Part shown: one piece after another, positions 16,102-24,103 of the stretch
Position numbering within the stretch: position 1 is the stretch's first letter
How the letters are laid out: every line of letters begins with the position of its first letter
Source: Phycisphaerae bacterium
Lineage (GTDB): Bacteria > Planctomycetota > Phycisphaerae > UBA1845
Reading direction: 5' to 3'
Length of the DNA: 33,514 nucleotides
Assembly: GCA_016929015.1 (NCBI GenBank)
Contig: JAFGJQ010000206.1
Span: forward strand, 1-33,514
Program-made: the position numbers and the translations under genes
The notes under the pieces: generated by a model
Told to the model about the DNA's origin: nothing
Seen by the model: the letters and a program-made list of their open reading frames with translations, nothing else
Database searches by the model: none

Positions 16102-18657
16102 TCAGGGGCTGGGGGATTCCAGCACGCGCTTCAACAGAAGGTGCGGGAAGCGTCTATCGAAATTGAGCTTTGCCGCCAGGGGGAAGCAGGCGTCACGCTT
16201 GCCGGGGTCGCGAAGGCCCACCGCGGCGAGCAATACCGGCTTCTCGTGCACGGACGTTTGCAGGCGGAGCAACTCTTCCGTCGCGACTTGCGATCCGTCT
16301 TGCAGGGCCCTGGCGAATACCTGTTCATCAGAGTCTCCCCGGGCCAGCAGCTCGATGGCGGCCGCAAGTTGCCGTTCCGCGAGCTCTGTCTGGCCGCCGC
16401 CGGCCGCCGCCAGGTAGACAAGCAGGTGCGCACGAGCGCTCGGATCCATCTGCCCCATTTCCCGCTCCGCGCCGGCCAGGTCCTCTCGCATCAGGCATGC
16501 GATGAATCGATTCTCCGGGTCCTGCGATTGCTGCAGCATCGCCGCCGCCGGCCCCACGTTTCCGCGGCAGTACTGGCACGTTGCCTCCACCTCGCGGATC
16601 TGCTCATCGATGAATGCCTGGCTCCACTCCCGGATGCGCGTCCGGAGGCGTTCCAGCACGGCGCGGCGTTCGTTCTCCTGGCCCAGAATGGTGTGGACAT
16701 ACGCTTCATCCGCGAATGTCCACAGGCATTGCGGGATCGGAGCCGCTTCGAGAGCGCGCAGCGATTCCAGCGACCGTTGGGCCTCGCCGTTAGCGAACAA
16801 CGACTGTTTCCACAATTGGGTCACCGCAGGATCGTCAGGCAGCAGCGCCCGCGCTCGTTCCGCGTACTCCACTGCCTGGGGGAAATCGCCTTCTCCCAGG
16901 AAATGATTGCAGAGCGAATGCAACGCACGAGGGGAGGGCGAGTCGCCGGCGGCGGCCTGCCGGCACAGCCGGAGATACTTCTCCGGATCCCGCGCCGCCC
17001 GACCCGCGAGATACATCAGGTCGCGGTCCTCAGGCGTTCGGGCCAGCATCGCGTCGTACTCCTGCTCGATCTTCTCCTGGCCGCCCAGGGCCTCCATGGT
17101 GGACTGGTAGGTGCGGTGCCAGTCGATCAGCAAGGGCCGCTTGTCCAACCCACGACGGAGAAAGACGACCAAGTCCTCTCGGCTCATTGTCTTGATGAGG
17201 AGGCCCATGAATCCCTGCTGCTCCGGATCCATGAGCAACTGCTTTTGCGCCACACGCGCCGATGTGTCCTTTCCCAGCTGATCCATGAGGAGAGCGGGCA
17301 GGAGGAATGTCGCCAGATCATCGTCGTGCTTCACGAGGGTCAGGCCGTCGCGACTGGCCTCCCGGGATCCGCTGGAGACAGAAACCGTCTTTGGAAACTC
17401 CTCAAATGGACAGTCCACGTCGTCGAACCGGTGAAGAAGCCGGCCGGCCGCAAACGACGTCTCCGGCTCGAACGCTACGTTCGTGTCACTTCGAGCCGAG
17501 TAGTACACGCGTGTGCGCTGCAGGATTGCTGCTCCGTCGGGGTTGAGCACGAACGTCTGGTTCGCAAACGGCCGAGTCAAAAATGCGGTTTCGATGCGGA
17601 CGGTTTCCGGCTCCACGGGCAACGGCGGGTCGACAAGCTCGACCCGGAGATCGCCTTCCTCCAGCCGTATGCTCACGACGGACATCGGCTCCAGCGTATA
17701 CGCCGTATCGTTCAGCCGGACTGTATAAGGGCGGGTCAGTCCGTTGGCGAGCCAGACTTGCCGCCGCATGCCCTGGACCCAGGCCACGGTGACGTACGCC
17801 AGCGCGGCCAGCGCCAGAACCACCGGCACGGTTTTGGCCAGCCGACGGCGCGCCGCGGACTGCTGGATGCGTTTCACGACCTTGGCGGGCTTCACGGCAA
17901 TGTGCGTGCCCCGTTTCTTTTCCGAGGCTTCGCGCAGGCTTCGAAAGGTCCCGTCCTGGCCCAGGGACGGCGCGACGATCTCGCACTGGTCGAACACCTC
18001 CAGCGCCTTCTCATGCTCCCCGTTGGCCTGGAACACCTGGGCCAGGTGATAGAGCAGATCCACGCGGTCGGGAATGCCGTCATGCACGATGTGCTGCACG
18101 TAGGGTACGGCCTCCTCGGCGCGTCCCTGCCGAAGCAGGCAGTCCGCCACCATCTCCCGAATGTCGGCCGTGTCCTTCACGTCCAGCGCCCTGCGCAGAT
18201 AGCGCTCCTCCTCTTCCGTGCGGCTGAACAGGTGGCTGCAGGCGGCCAGGAGACAGAGCATGTCCGGATCGAACGCAAGGTGTTGCTCGATGAGAGGCGC
18301 CAGATTGTTGAATGCGTCGAGATCGCAGTAAACGACGGCCAGTTGCAGGGCATCTTTCGCCCGATCGGCGTCGGTCGGCGACTGGCGGTGAGCTTCCGAT
18401 GCTTCCGCGATGCGTCGGCGGGCGCTTTCCCAGTCACTCATCCGCATCGCGCGATGGCGCCGGCAACTGGAACACTCATCGATAATCCGTTTGCGGCCGA
18501 GCGGAATGATCGGGATCATGATGAAGACCACGAAGAGCCGCGTGTCATACGAGGTGAGCGCCGCGTATCGTCCACAGGCCTCGCAGACATCCTCGCGCCT
18601 CACGACATTTCGCTTTCCGTAGTACCACGTGCCGCATCCATTGATGATCTGAGGCAT
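16102..18657 (-). CDS. Zinc-ribbon/TPR membrane protein of unknown function
   Basis: 851 residues. The N-terminus has a zinc-ribbon-like pair (CEACGRY about residue 24 and CSSCRRHR about residue 62) around the hydrophobic stretch LFVVFIMIPIIPLG. A first set of TPR-like helices follows (LQLAVVYCDLDAFNNLAPLI to HEKALEVFDQCE). One membrane helix comes near residue 280 (AKTVPVVLALAALAYVTVAW). After it lies an extracytoplasmic beta-rich segment, then a long second TPR region with units such as GDFPQAVEYAERARALLPDD and AERQLAAAIELLARGDSDEQ. GGAGGG is 5 bases before the ATG. The gene is the first of the minus-strand run that continues into the M48 protease after 3 bases. It is likely a scaffold or sensor with parts on both sides of the membrane; no enzymatic motif is visible. 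Confidence 0.78.
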   Translation of the reverse strand: MPQIINGCGTWYYGKRNVVRREDVCEACGRYAALTSYDTRLFVVFIMIPIIPLGRKRIIDECSSCRRHRAMRMSDWESARRRIAEASEAHRQSPTDADRAKDALQLAVVYCDLDAFNNLAPLIEQHLAFDPDMLCLLAACSHLFSRTEEEERYLRRALDVKDTADIREMVADCLLRQGRAEEAVPYVQHIVHDGIPDRVDLLYHLAQVFQANGEHEKALEVFDQCEIVAPSLGQDGTFRSLREASEKKRGTHIAVKPAKVVKRIQQSAARRRLAKTVPVVLALAALAYVTVAWVQGMRRQVWLANGLTRPYTVRLNDTAYTLEPMSVVSIRLEEGDLRVELVDPPLPVEPETVRIETAFLTRPFANQTFVLNPDGAAILQRTRVYYSARSDTNVAFEPETSFAAGRLLHRFDDVDCPFEEFPKTVSVSSGSREASRDGLTLVKHDDDLATFLLPALLMDQLGKDTSARVAQKQLLMDPEQQGFMGLLIKTMSREDLVVFLRRGLDKRPLLIDWHRTYQSTMEALGGQEKIEQEYDAMLARTPEDRDLMYLAGRAARDPEKYLRLCRQAAAGDSPSPRALHSLCNHFLGEGDFPQAVEYAERARALLPDDPAVTQLWKQSLFANGEAQRSLESLRALEAAPIPQCLWTFADEAYVHTILGQENERRAVLERLRTRIREWSQAFIDEQIREVEATCQYCRGNVGPAAAMLQQSQDPENRFIACLMREDLAGAEREMGQMDPSARAHLLVYLAAAGGGQTELAERQLAAAIELLARGDSDEQVFARALQDGSQVATEELLRLQTSVHEKPVLLAAVGLRDPGKRDACFPLAAKLNFDRRFPHLLLKRVLESPSP

Positions 18658-18881
18658 GCGATTCCCTCCAATGAGCAGGGATCAAGCCCGACGGCTGCTT
18701 CGCTCTGTGGTCCAGACCGGCGCGCCGCCGAAGGCCCGGGGCCCGCAGGATGGCGCGATTCAGTGAGGGATGACCACGGATGCGATTGTAGCGGGGCAGG
18801 GACTGGCAGAGAAGGGAGCGGCGGTCTCCCGGGGGCGGCCATTCGGGGGCTGCTCTCGTTGACCTGACGCGGAACCGTACA

Positions 18882-18897
18882 GCCCACCCCGGTGGGC
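18882..18897 (-). terminator. Stem-loop after the GH18 gene
   Basis: GCCCACC (18882-18888) and GGTGGGC (18891-18897) are perfectly complementary, in practice a 6-base stem with a 4-base loop. It begins 6 bases past the minus-strand stop at 18904. Position favours a transcript end; there is no U-tract. Confidence 0.4.
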
Positions 18898-18903
18898 ATT
18901 TGG

Positions 18904-20613
18904 TTAGCCTCGACGGAACTTCCATAGGCCCAGAGTGATCAGGAGGAATACCGCGGCGGGCAGCATTCCGATTCCGCAGGTGCCGCCGCGACTGCTGCTG
19001 CCGCGGGGTGCTGTGTCGTCAGGTTCGCCATCCGCGGATTGCCCCGACGCACAGCCGCGGCTGTCGACCGGTACGTTGGAGGGGGTATCGGCGCACTGAT
19101 CCTCGGTGTCCGGCACGCCGTCGCCGTCGTGATCCAACTGCCATCGAGAGCAACCGCCGGCGTCCACGGGCTGTCCTTCGGGTGTATCGGGGCAGACATC
19201 CTCCGCGTCGAGCACGCCGTCGCCGTCTGCATCATCGGGGACCGGCGTGCAGCCGTTTGTGTCCACTTCCTGGCCTGCCGGGGTGTCCGGACACGCGTCC
19301 ACATCATCTGTAACGCCGTCTTCATCGGTGTCGCGCTGAGAGGCGGCGCAGCCGCCGGCGTCCGGCGTTTGGCCGGCGGGTGTTTCCGGGCACAGGTCGT
19401 CCGGGTCCGGCACGCCGTCGCCGTCCGCGTCGGCCACGTCTTCGATGAAGGTGTTTTCCAGAAGATCCCAGAGTTCATCCCGGCCGTCGTCGTAGCCCAG
19501 TGCCCACATGCCGACGCCCTGGAACCCGTTTTCCATGGCCAGGTCATACTTGAGGGCCAGGCTCTCGGCGTTGTCGAACCAGACCTGGTGCCATTGCGTT
19601 CCGTCATTCCAGTAGTACCAGGGGGTCTGCGATGTCTCATCCCATTGCAGGCCGTAGGTCTCGGACTGGGGCTGCGCGTCGAAGAACCGTGGCGAGTCCT
19701 GCCATTCCACGACTGGGCTGCGCGGCTCCTGCGACTCGCACGTCCAGTGCAGGCCGTAATAGGGCACACCCAGGATCAGCTTCTCCGGATGCGTGGTGCG
19801 GACGGCCGCGTATTGATTCATCACCGTGTCCGTGATGCTGATGCCGCCGCCGGTCGCGTTCAGGGGAGCATTCGGGCCGGTGGTTGCGCTCCAACTCCCA
19901 TAGAACGCATAGCCCATAATGAAGATGCCGTCGCAGGCGTCGGCCAGGCCGGCCAGGTCCCAGCGGTCGGACCAGTTGACGGCCGGTCCGGCGAACGTGA
20001 CCTCGCACCCGGGAATCTCCGCGTGGAGGTAGGCGGTCAGCTCGGCCATGAAGTCATTGATGTTGCTCTGCCAGCCGGTGCCGCTCTCGAAATCGATGTT
20101 CAGCCCGTCGGCGTCGCCCTCCAGCATCTTGTCGCGGATGTTCTCGAAGAAGCGTTGCCGGTTCGCGGCGTCTGTGATGAGCGTGGTGATGGCATCGGCG
20201 TTGAAGAGGGTGGCGACCAGAATCACCTTGACGCCGTGCTCGTGGGCCTCCTCGATGGTGGCCGTCCAGGGCCAGTCGTGGTCATTGCCTAATGTCCCGT
20301 CCTCGTTGACTCCCACGGAGAAGCAGGCCAAATGGGTAAGCAGGTCATAGCGCAGATACGTGTCCTCGCTCCAGTAGGGGAGGTAGCCGAAGACCGTTGC
20401 GCCGGGCCGGGCTGCAGAGGCGCGGACCCGCATGTTGCGTCCGGGCACGCCGTGGATCAGGGCCGGGTTGGTGGGCGTGTCGCGGTGGGCTTCGAGGGCC
20501 AACTGGTGCGGTCCGGGCGGCGGGTCCGCATCGGAAGCGGGAGCGCCTGTCACGGCGAGACCGAGAATCGGAACGCACACGGCCAGGCGGGATGCGTTTG
20601 GGAAGCGTGTCAT
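18904..20613 (-). CDS. Exported GH18 glycoside hydrolase with TSP3-type repeats and C-terminal anchor
   Basis: 569 residues. A signal peptide (SRLAVCVPILGLAVTGAPAS) leads into a GH18 TIM-barrel domain. ATVFGYLPYWSEDTY marks its first strand. The catalytic motif DGLNIDFES (residues 169-177) has acid Glu176, with Asn172 where chitinases have Asp; this variant is usual in the YaaH/SleL-like branch acting on peptidoglycan-type glycans. GIFIMGYAFYGSWSA and LILGVPYYGLHW are further GH18 strands. Next come four 33-residue repeats of the pattern DxDGDGVxDxxDxCPxTPxG, which should bind calcium. The end, GGTCGIGMLPAAVFLLITLG followed by LWKFRRG, is a Cys motif, hydrophobic helix and basic tail, like MYXO-CTERM-type anchors. 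AGGAGG sits 6 bases before the ATG at 20613. The substrate (chitin, peptidoglycan or another GlcNAc polymer) is open. Confidence 0.88.
   Translation of the reverse strand: MTRFPNASRLAVCVPILGLAVTGAPASDADPPPGPHQLALEAHRDTPTNPALIHGVPGRNMRVRASAARPGATVFGYLPYWSEDTYLRYDLLTHLACFSVGVNEDGTLGNDHDWPWTATIEEAHEHGVKVILVATLFNADAITTLITDAANRQRFFENIRDKMLEGDADGLNIDFESGTGWQSNINDFMAELTAYLHAEIPGCEVTFAGPAVNWSDRWDLAGLADACDGIFIMGYAFYGSWSATTGPNAPLNATGGGISITDTVMNQYAAVRTTHPEKLILGVPYYGLHWTCESQEPRSPVVEWQDSPRFFDAQPQSETYGLQWDETSQTPWYYWNDGTQWHQVWFDNAESLALKYDLAMENGFQGVGMWALGYDDGRDELWDLLENTFIEDVADADGDGVPDPDDLCPETPAGQTPDAGGCAASQRDTDEDGVTDDVDACPDTPAGQEVDTNGCTPVPDDADGDGVLDAEDVCPDTPEGQPVDAGGCSRWQLDHDGDGVPDTEDQCADTPSNVPVDSRGCASGQSADGEPDDTAPRGSSSRGGTCGIGMLPAAVFLLITLGLWKFRRG
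19036..19431 (-). repeat. Four tandem 99-bp TSP3-type repeats inside the GH18 gene
   Basis: The repeats begin DADGDGVPDPDD, DTDEDGVTDDVD, DADGDGVLDAED and DHDGDGVPDTED, each spaced exactly 33 residues apart. Each also has CPxTP (CADTP in the last) and a closing GC pair. The two Cys per unit could form a disulfide and the Asp runs should hold calcium. The array makes a rigid spacer between the enzyme and the membrane anchor. Confidence 0.85.
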
Positions 20614-20963
20614 CGGGTTCCTCCTGAGGTCCCATAGCGGGCCGATGGGCCCGCGGACCCTGCGGGGCAGTATACCGGACCGTGGCCCGCGGTGGCGAGT
20701 GACGTGGTGCCGCAATATGGAGGCTGGGCGGGAGGATTCCCGGACGGCCGCGCGCGGGTGTGTTGGGCCCAAGCGGACCTCGGCATGTTCCCCATTTGAC
20801 GCTGAACCGCTGCCCTTGTGGCGTCGACGTATCGTAGGCTTGGATACGGCGAGGTCCGGGGAGGCCAGTCTCGGCCTGTTCATGGGGCCGGGAAGCCGGG
20901 ACAGCGTCGACAGCGAGCGTCGGTCCGAGTGGACCGAGCTGCGTGAAAGAGGGTTCTGGGGGC
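20614..20963. promoter_or_regulatory. Divergent promoter region between GH18 and HDOD genes
   Basis: 350 bases without a gene separate the two divergent starts. On the minus strand a TATACT (20674 down to 20669) lies about 56 bases before the GH18 start and could be its -10, though I see no good -35 at the right distance. On the plus strand TTGACG occurs at 20796-20801 without a matching -10. Nothing else recognisable is present. Confidence 0.4.
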
Positions 20964-22721
20964 ATGGAGCAGCCTACAGTACTGCTGGCAAATCCCCGCG
21001 ATTGCGAACGAAAGCTTCTGGCACACCTGCTGGAGCAAGAGGGATTCCGCGCGCGCGAGGCGAGCACCGGTGCGGAGACCATCCGCGTCGCGCAGGCGGA
21101 GCGAGTGGACGTTGTGCTCCTGGAAACGGCGCTGTGGCAAACCGGGGAGATGAACGCCCTGACATCGCTGAAGCTGCACCCGCGCACCCGATGCATCCCC
21201 GTCGTTCTTTTTGGAGAGCCACGGCACCAGGAGGACCTGACCGACGGGCTGAAAGCGGGTGCGGTGGAGTGGATCGTCCGCGACGCGTCCGTTGTGGAGA
21301 AGCTCCTCAACACGCTGCGCACGGTCGTGGAGCATCCGGTCACCGATGAGGCACCGGCGGAAGCGAAGGACGGTCCGGCGGCCCCGAAGAAGGCGCCACC
21401 GGTGGTTCATCTCACGGCGGCCAAAGTCGCGGAAACGCTGGGCAGCGTGGAGCAACTCAAGGCCTACGAGTTTACGGTGATGGAGGCCGTCACGACCACC
21501 TGCGCCAAGGAACGCGCCGAAGACCAGGTTGTCGAGATTGCGCTGCGGGACCCCATGCTTCTGCTGGCCCTGTTGGGTGCGGCTGGGAGTCGGACCAACC
21601 CGGGCACGTCCACCCCGGTGACCGATCCGGCCCAGGCGGCCCGGCTGGTCGGTCCCAAGGGTCTCTACGTCATCGCCGAATCCGTGATTCCGGTGAAGGA
21701 GAGCTGCGGGGAGGGCTGGCACCCGGGTCAGTTCTGGGTTCACAGCGTGGCGACGTCCCGATTCGCGGAGCTTCTGGCCCGGCGGCTGGACCTGGGCAGT
21801 CCGTCGGAAGCGGCGGCTGCGGGCCTGCTGGCCGACCTGGGGTACTACGTGCTGGCCCACTACTTCCGACCGCTCTATGCGCGGCTTGCCGAAGCGGCGT
21901 CGATGGGCGAGCGGCCCGGCAACGCCTCGGAGCAAAACCTGATCGGTGTTCACAGCGGCGAGGTTGCCCGGTGGGTGTTGCAGCAATTCGGGTTGCCGGA
22001 GGTGTTTGCGGACGTCGTGGTTTCGCTTCAGGAGCAGACGATGGACCGGCAGGCGACCAAGGTGTCCTCGCGGATCCTGTCGTTGGTGGTGCATGCGGCG
22101 CGTCAGCTTGCGCACGCCCTGTTCCCGGGCGATGTTCCGCTGGGTGTGCTGAGCTCGGTGCCGGAGGAATTCGAGGCGGCCCTGCGACACGTTGAGTTTC
22201 CCGTGAGCGGACTGACCACCGAGGCGCGCCGGACCATGGCGGAACTGACAACGGAGATGGCTTACCTGTTTCCCACGACGACGCAGTGCTCCTGTCTGTA
22301 CCAGCGCAAACCGCTGGAACACGTGCTGTACTTCAGCCACGTGCATCGGGACTGCGACCCCGTTCGGACCTACTTCGAGGTGCGTTCCTCGCACGTGGAG
22401 CTTCTGCACCGCCCGGATGCCGTCCTCCGGTCACCGGCCGCGACCCCCATGGTGGTGAACCTTGCGCATGTCGAGTCTCTCCTGGCGCAGGTGGAGATCC
22501 TCGCGTCGCTCATGACGGCCGGGCTCATGAAGAAGCGACGTGGCGTGATTCTGTTGCCCGGGGACACCGCTCCCGTCCACAAGCACTTTGCCTCGGAGGA
22601 CTGGCGCCTGGTTCCCATGCCGACCTATCCCGCCGCGTGGCTGTCCTGGCTCGGTGCCCGCCCCACCGCCGCGTCCGCCGCCGAACCCGCCACCGAACAG
22701 CCGGTTGCCCAGGCGATCTGA
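20964..22721 (+). CDS. HDOD domain protein with degenerate response-regulator receiver domain
   Basis: 585 residues. Residues 1-120 follow the receiver fold (TVLLANPRDCERKLLAHLL, VDVVLLETALWQTGEMNALT, IPVVLFGEPRHQEDLTDGLK). However, the phospho-acceptor position after VVLL is Glu instead of Asp, and the acidic pair near the N-terminus and the Lys near the C-terminus are also missing, so it should not be phosphorylated. The middle part (about 165-400) is an HDOD domain: FWVHSVATSRFAELLARRLD, AAAAGLLADLGYYVLAHYFR, EVARWVLQQFGLPEVFADVV. HDOD domains resemble HD phosphohydrolases without the metal-binding residues and act in signalling. The C-terminal 150 residues are unassigned. I prefer the ATG at 20964 to the GTG at 20943. 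It is divergent from the GH18 gene and is followed by the DUF4139-like pair. Confidence 0.8.
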   Translation: MEQPTVLLANPRDCERKLLAHLLEQEGFRAREASTGAETIRVAQAERVDVVLLETALWQTGEMNALTSLKLHPRTRCIPVVLFGEPRHQEDLTDGLKAGAVEWIVRDASVVEKLLNTLRTVVEHPVTDEAPAEAKDGPAAPKKAPPVVHLTAAKVAETLGSVEQLKAYEFTVMEAVTTTCAKERAEDQVVEIALRDPMLLLALLGAAGSRTNPGTSTPVTDPAQAARLVGPKGLYVIAESVIPVKESCGEGWHPGQFWVHSVATSRFAELLARRLDLGSPSEAAAAGLLADLGYYVLAHYFRPLYARLAEAASMGERPGNASEQNLIGVHSGEVARWVLQQFGLPEVFADVVVSLQEQTMDRQATKVSSRILSLVVHAARQLAHALFPGDVPLGVLSSVPEEFEAALRHVEFPVSGLTTEARRTMAELTTEMAYLFPTTTQCSCLYQRKPLEHVLYFSHVHRDCDPVRTYFEVRSSHVELLHRPDAVLRSPAATPMVVNLAHVESLLAQVEILASLMTAGLMKKRRGVILLPGDTAPVHKHFASEDWRLVPMPTYPAAWLSWLGARPTAASAAEPATEQPVAQAI

Positions 22722-22804
22722 GCCCGGTTTTCGGACCTTCTGCCATTGTCCGGTTTCTTTCTTCCCTTGCCGGGAACCATATCCGCGCGTCCATCGACTA
22801 ACGA

Positions 22805-22865
22805 GCAGAGAGGCCATGCAGTGGGGCTGCGGGTTGGGTCCGTGAGTCCGGGAACGGGCCTCTGC
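22805..22865 (+). promoter_or_regulatory. Stem-loop in the leader of the first DUF4139-like gene
   Basis: GCAGA (22805-22809) plus GGCC (22812-22815) pair with GGCC (22857-22860) plus TCTGC (22861-22865), leaving a 2-base bulge. A small inner hairpin GCAG/CTGC lies inside. It ends 16 bases before the ATG at 22882, near the ribosome-binding site GGAGATGGG, so it could affect translation. Confidence 0.3.
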
Positions 22866-22881
22866 ATACGGAGATGGGTCG

Positions 22882-24063
22882 ATGAGCAAGTCAATCGCAT
22901 GGATCGTGACCGTGGGCATTCTGATGGCCCTGGTGCCGGCCGCTTCAGCGGGGATCAAGCTGATCACGCTGCCTCCCAGGGAACGCGTGGAAATCCAATT
23001 GGATAATCCGCAGGTCACGCTGGTGGAAGAGGAGCGGGTCGTGCCGTTGACCCAGGGGGTGAACGACGTGGTGTTCGCCTGGGCCAACACGAGCATTGAT
23101 CGGGAGAGCATCCAGTTGCGTTGTCTGTCGGATCCGGAAAACGTGAAGGTGCTTTCCGTCTCGTATCCGCCGGGCGAGAATGCCCTGACCTGGCAGGTGG
23201 CGTCGCCGAAGGCGGGTTCTGCGCGCATCCGGATCAGCTACCTCATCGGTCGCCTGGACAAGTCGTATGCATACCAGGCCACGGCCTCACCGGACGAAAA
23301 ACAGCTCACGCTCTGGCAGTACGTCCAGCTTCATAACCAGTCAAACGAGGAGTTCGGCACGAGCGGCATGTGGGCGGGATTCGGCGAGCACCTCGAGCGG
23401 CCGATCGGCATCAACGAGACCAAGAAGCTTCTGTCCGCCCGCTTCACGGACGTGCCGGTGCAGAAGGTGTATCTCGCGGACCTGGCCGCGCATGGATACC
23501 TGGATGAAGGAAAACGGCAGCTTCGCGTGCCCATGAGCTATCGCCTGAAAAACGATTCGGCGCACGGATTGGGTGCGTTTCCGCTGATGTTCGGCAAGGC
23601 CCGCATTTTCCAGGATGACGGCAAGGGGATGAGCGCGTTCCTGGGAGAGGACTGGGCCCGCTTTACGCCGCGCGATGACGAACTGGACCTGTTTCTGGGT
23701 GTGGCCAAGGACATCGTCGTCAAGCGGACCATCGATCGCCGCGAACAGAAGCGAGTGCTCGGCAATCTCTATGACTATGACGTGATCGTGAAGTACGAAA
23801 TCGAGAACTTCAAGGACCAGTCGGTGGTGCTGGACCTGGCGGAGTCTTTGCCGGCCCTGCGGACGGAAATCGGCGTGAACAGCGGTCGGGACGTGGAATG
23901 GGAGCTGGGCGATCAGGGAACCCTGACGAAATCTCAGATGGATGTCGAGAAGACCACCGTCGATCGCGTGTTGTTTCACGTGGAGTTGTCGCCCCGCGGT
24001 CCTGATGACCAGGCGGTGAAGACCACGCACACGCTGCACGTACGGATTCGGAATGAATGGTGA
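22882..24063 (+). CDS. Secreted DUF4139-like protein, paralog 1
   Basis: 393 residues with a signal peptide (IAWIVTVGILMALVPAASAG). The mature part is beta-rich. It carries TLVEEERVVPLTQGVNDVVF, WANTSIDRESIQLR, LTLWQYVQLHNQSNEEFGTS, and a C-terminal region ending THTLHVRIRNEW. This plan (an N-terminal 'extra-strand' start, then an alpha-linker and a DUF4139-type beta domain) is like MuiA/DUF4139 family proteins of unknown function. It shares its opening block with the next gene: PPRxxVQL, TLVxExRxV, FxWANTxID and NQSxE line up in both. The two are separated by 40 bases and likely form one transcript. It may act as an extracytoplasmic adhesion or envelope protein, but I cannot say more. Confidence 0.72.
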   Translation: MSKSIAWIVTVGILMALVPAASAGIKLITLPPRERVEIQLDNPQVTLVEEERVVPLTQGVNDVVFAWANTSIDRESIQLRCLSDPENVKVLSVSYPPGENALTWQVASPKAGSARIRISYLIGRLDKSYAYQATASPDEKQLTLWQYVQLHNQSNEEFGTSGMWAGFGEHLERPIGINETKKLLSARFTDVPVQKVYLADLAAHGYLDEGKRQLRVPMSYRLKNDSAHGLGAFPLMFGKARIFQDDGKGMSAFLGEDWARFTPRDDELDLFLGVAKDIVVKRTIDRREQKRVLGNLYDYDVIVKYEIENFKDQSVVLDLAESLPALRTEIGVNSGRDVEWELGDQGTLTKSQMDVEKTTVDRVLFHVELSPRGPDDQAVKTTHTLHVRIRNEW

Positions 24064-24103
24064 GAATCGGGATGGCTGTCCCGTGATATGGGAGTGCGAA
24101 GCA

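Noticed and set aside
16141-18867. A 908-codon open frame on the plus strand opposite the TPR gene
   Set aside because: It is the antisense shadow of the 851-residue TPR protein in GC-rich DNA. It has no recognisable domain, is rich in Arg/His/Gln/Leu, and the minus-strand frame has a ribosome-binding site, zinc-ribbon and TPR sequence.
19039-20292. A 417-codon plus-strand frame with repeated 'HAVAV' blocks
   Set aside because: The repeats are the antisense image of the TSP3-type repeats of the GH18 gene.
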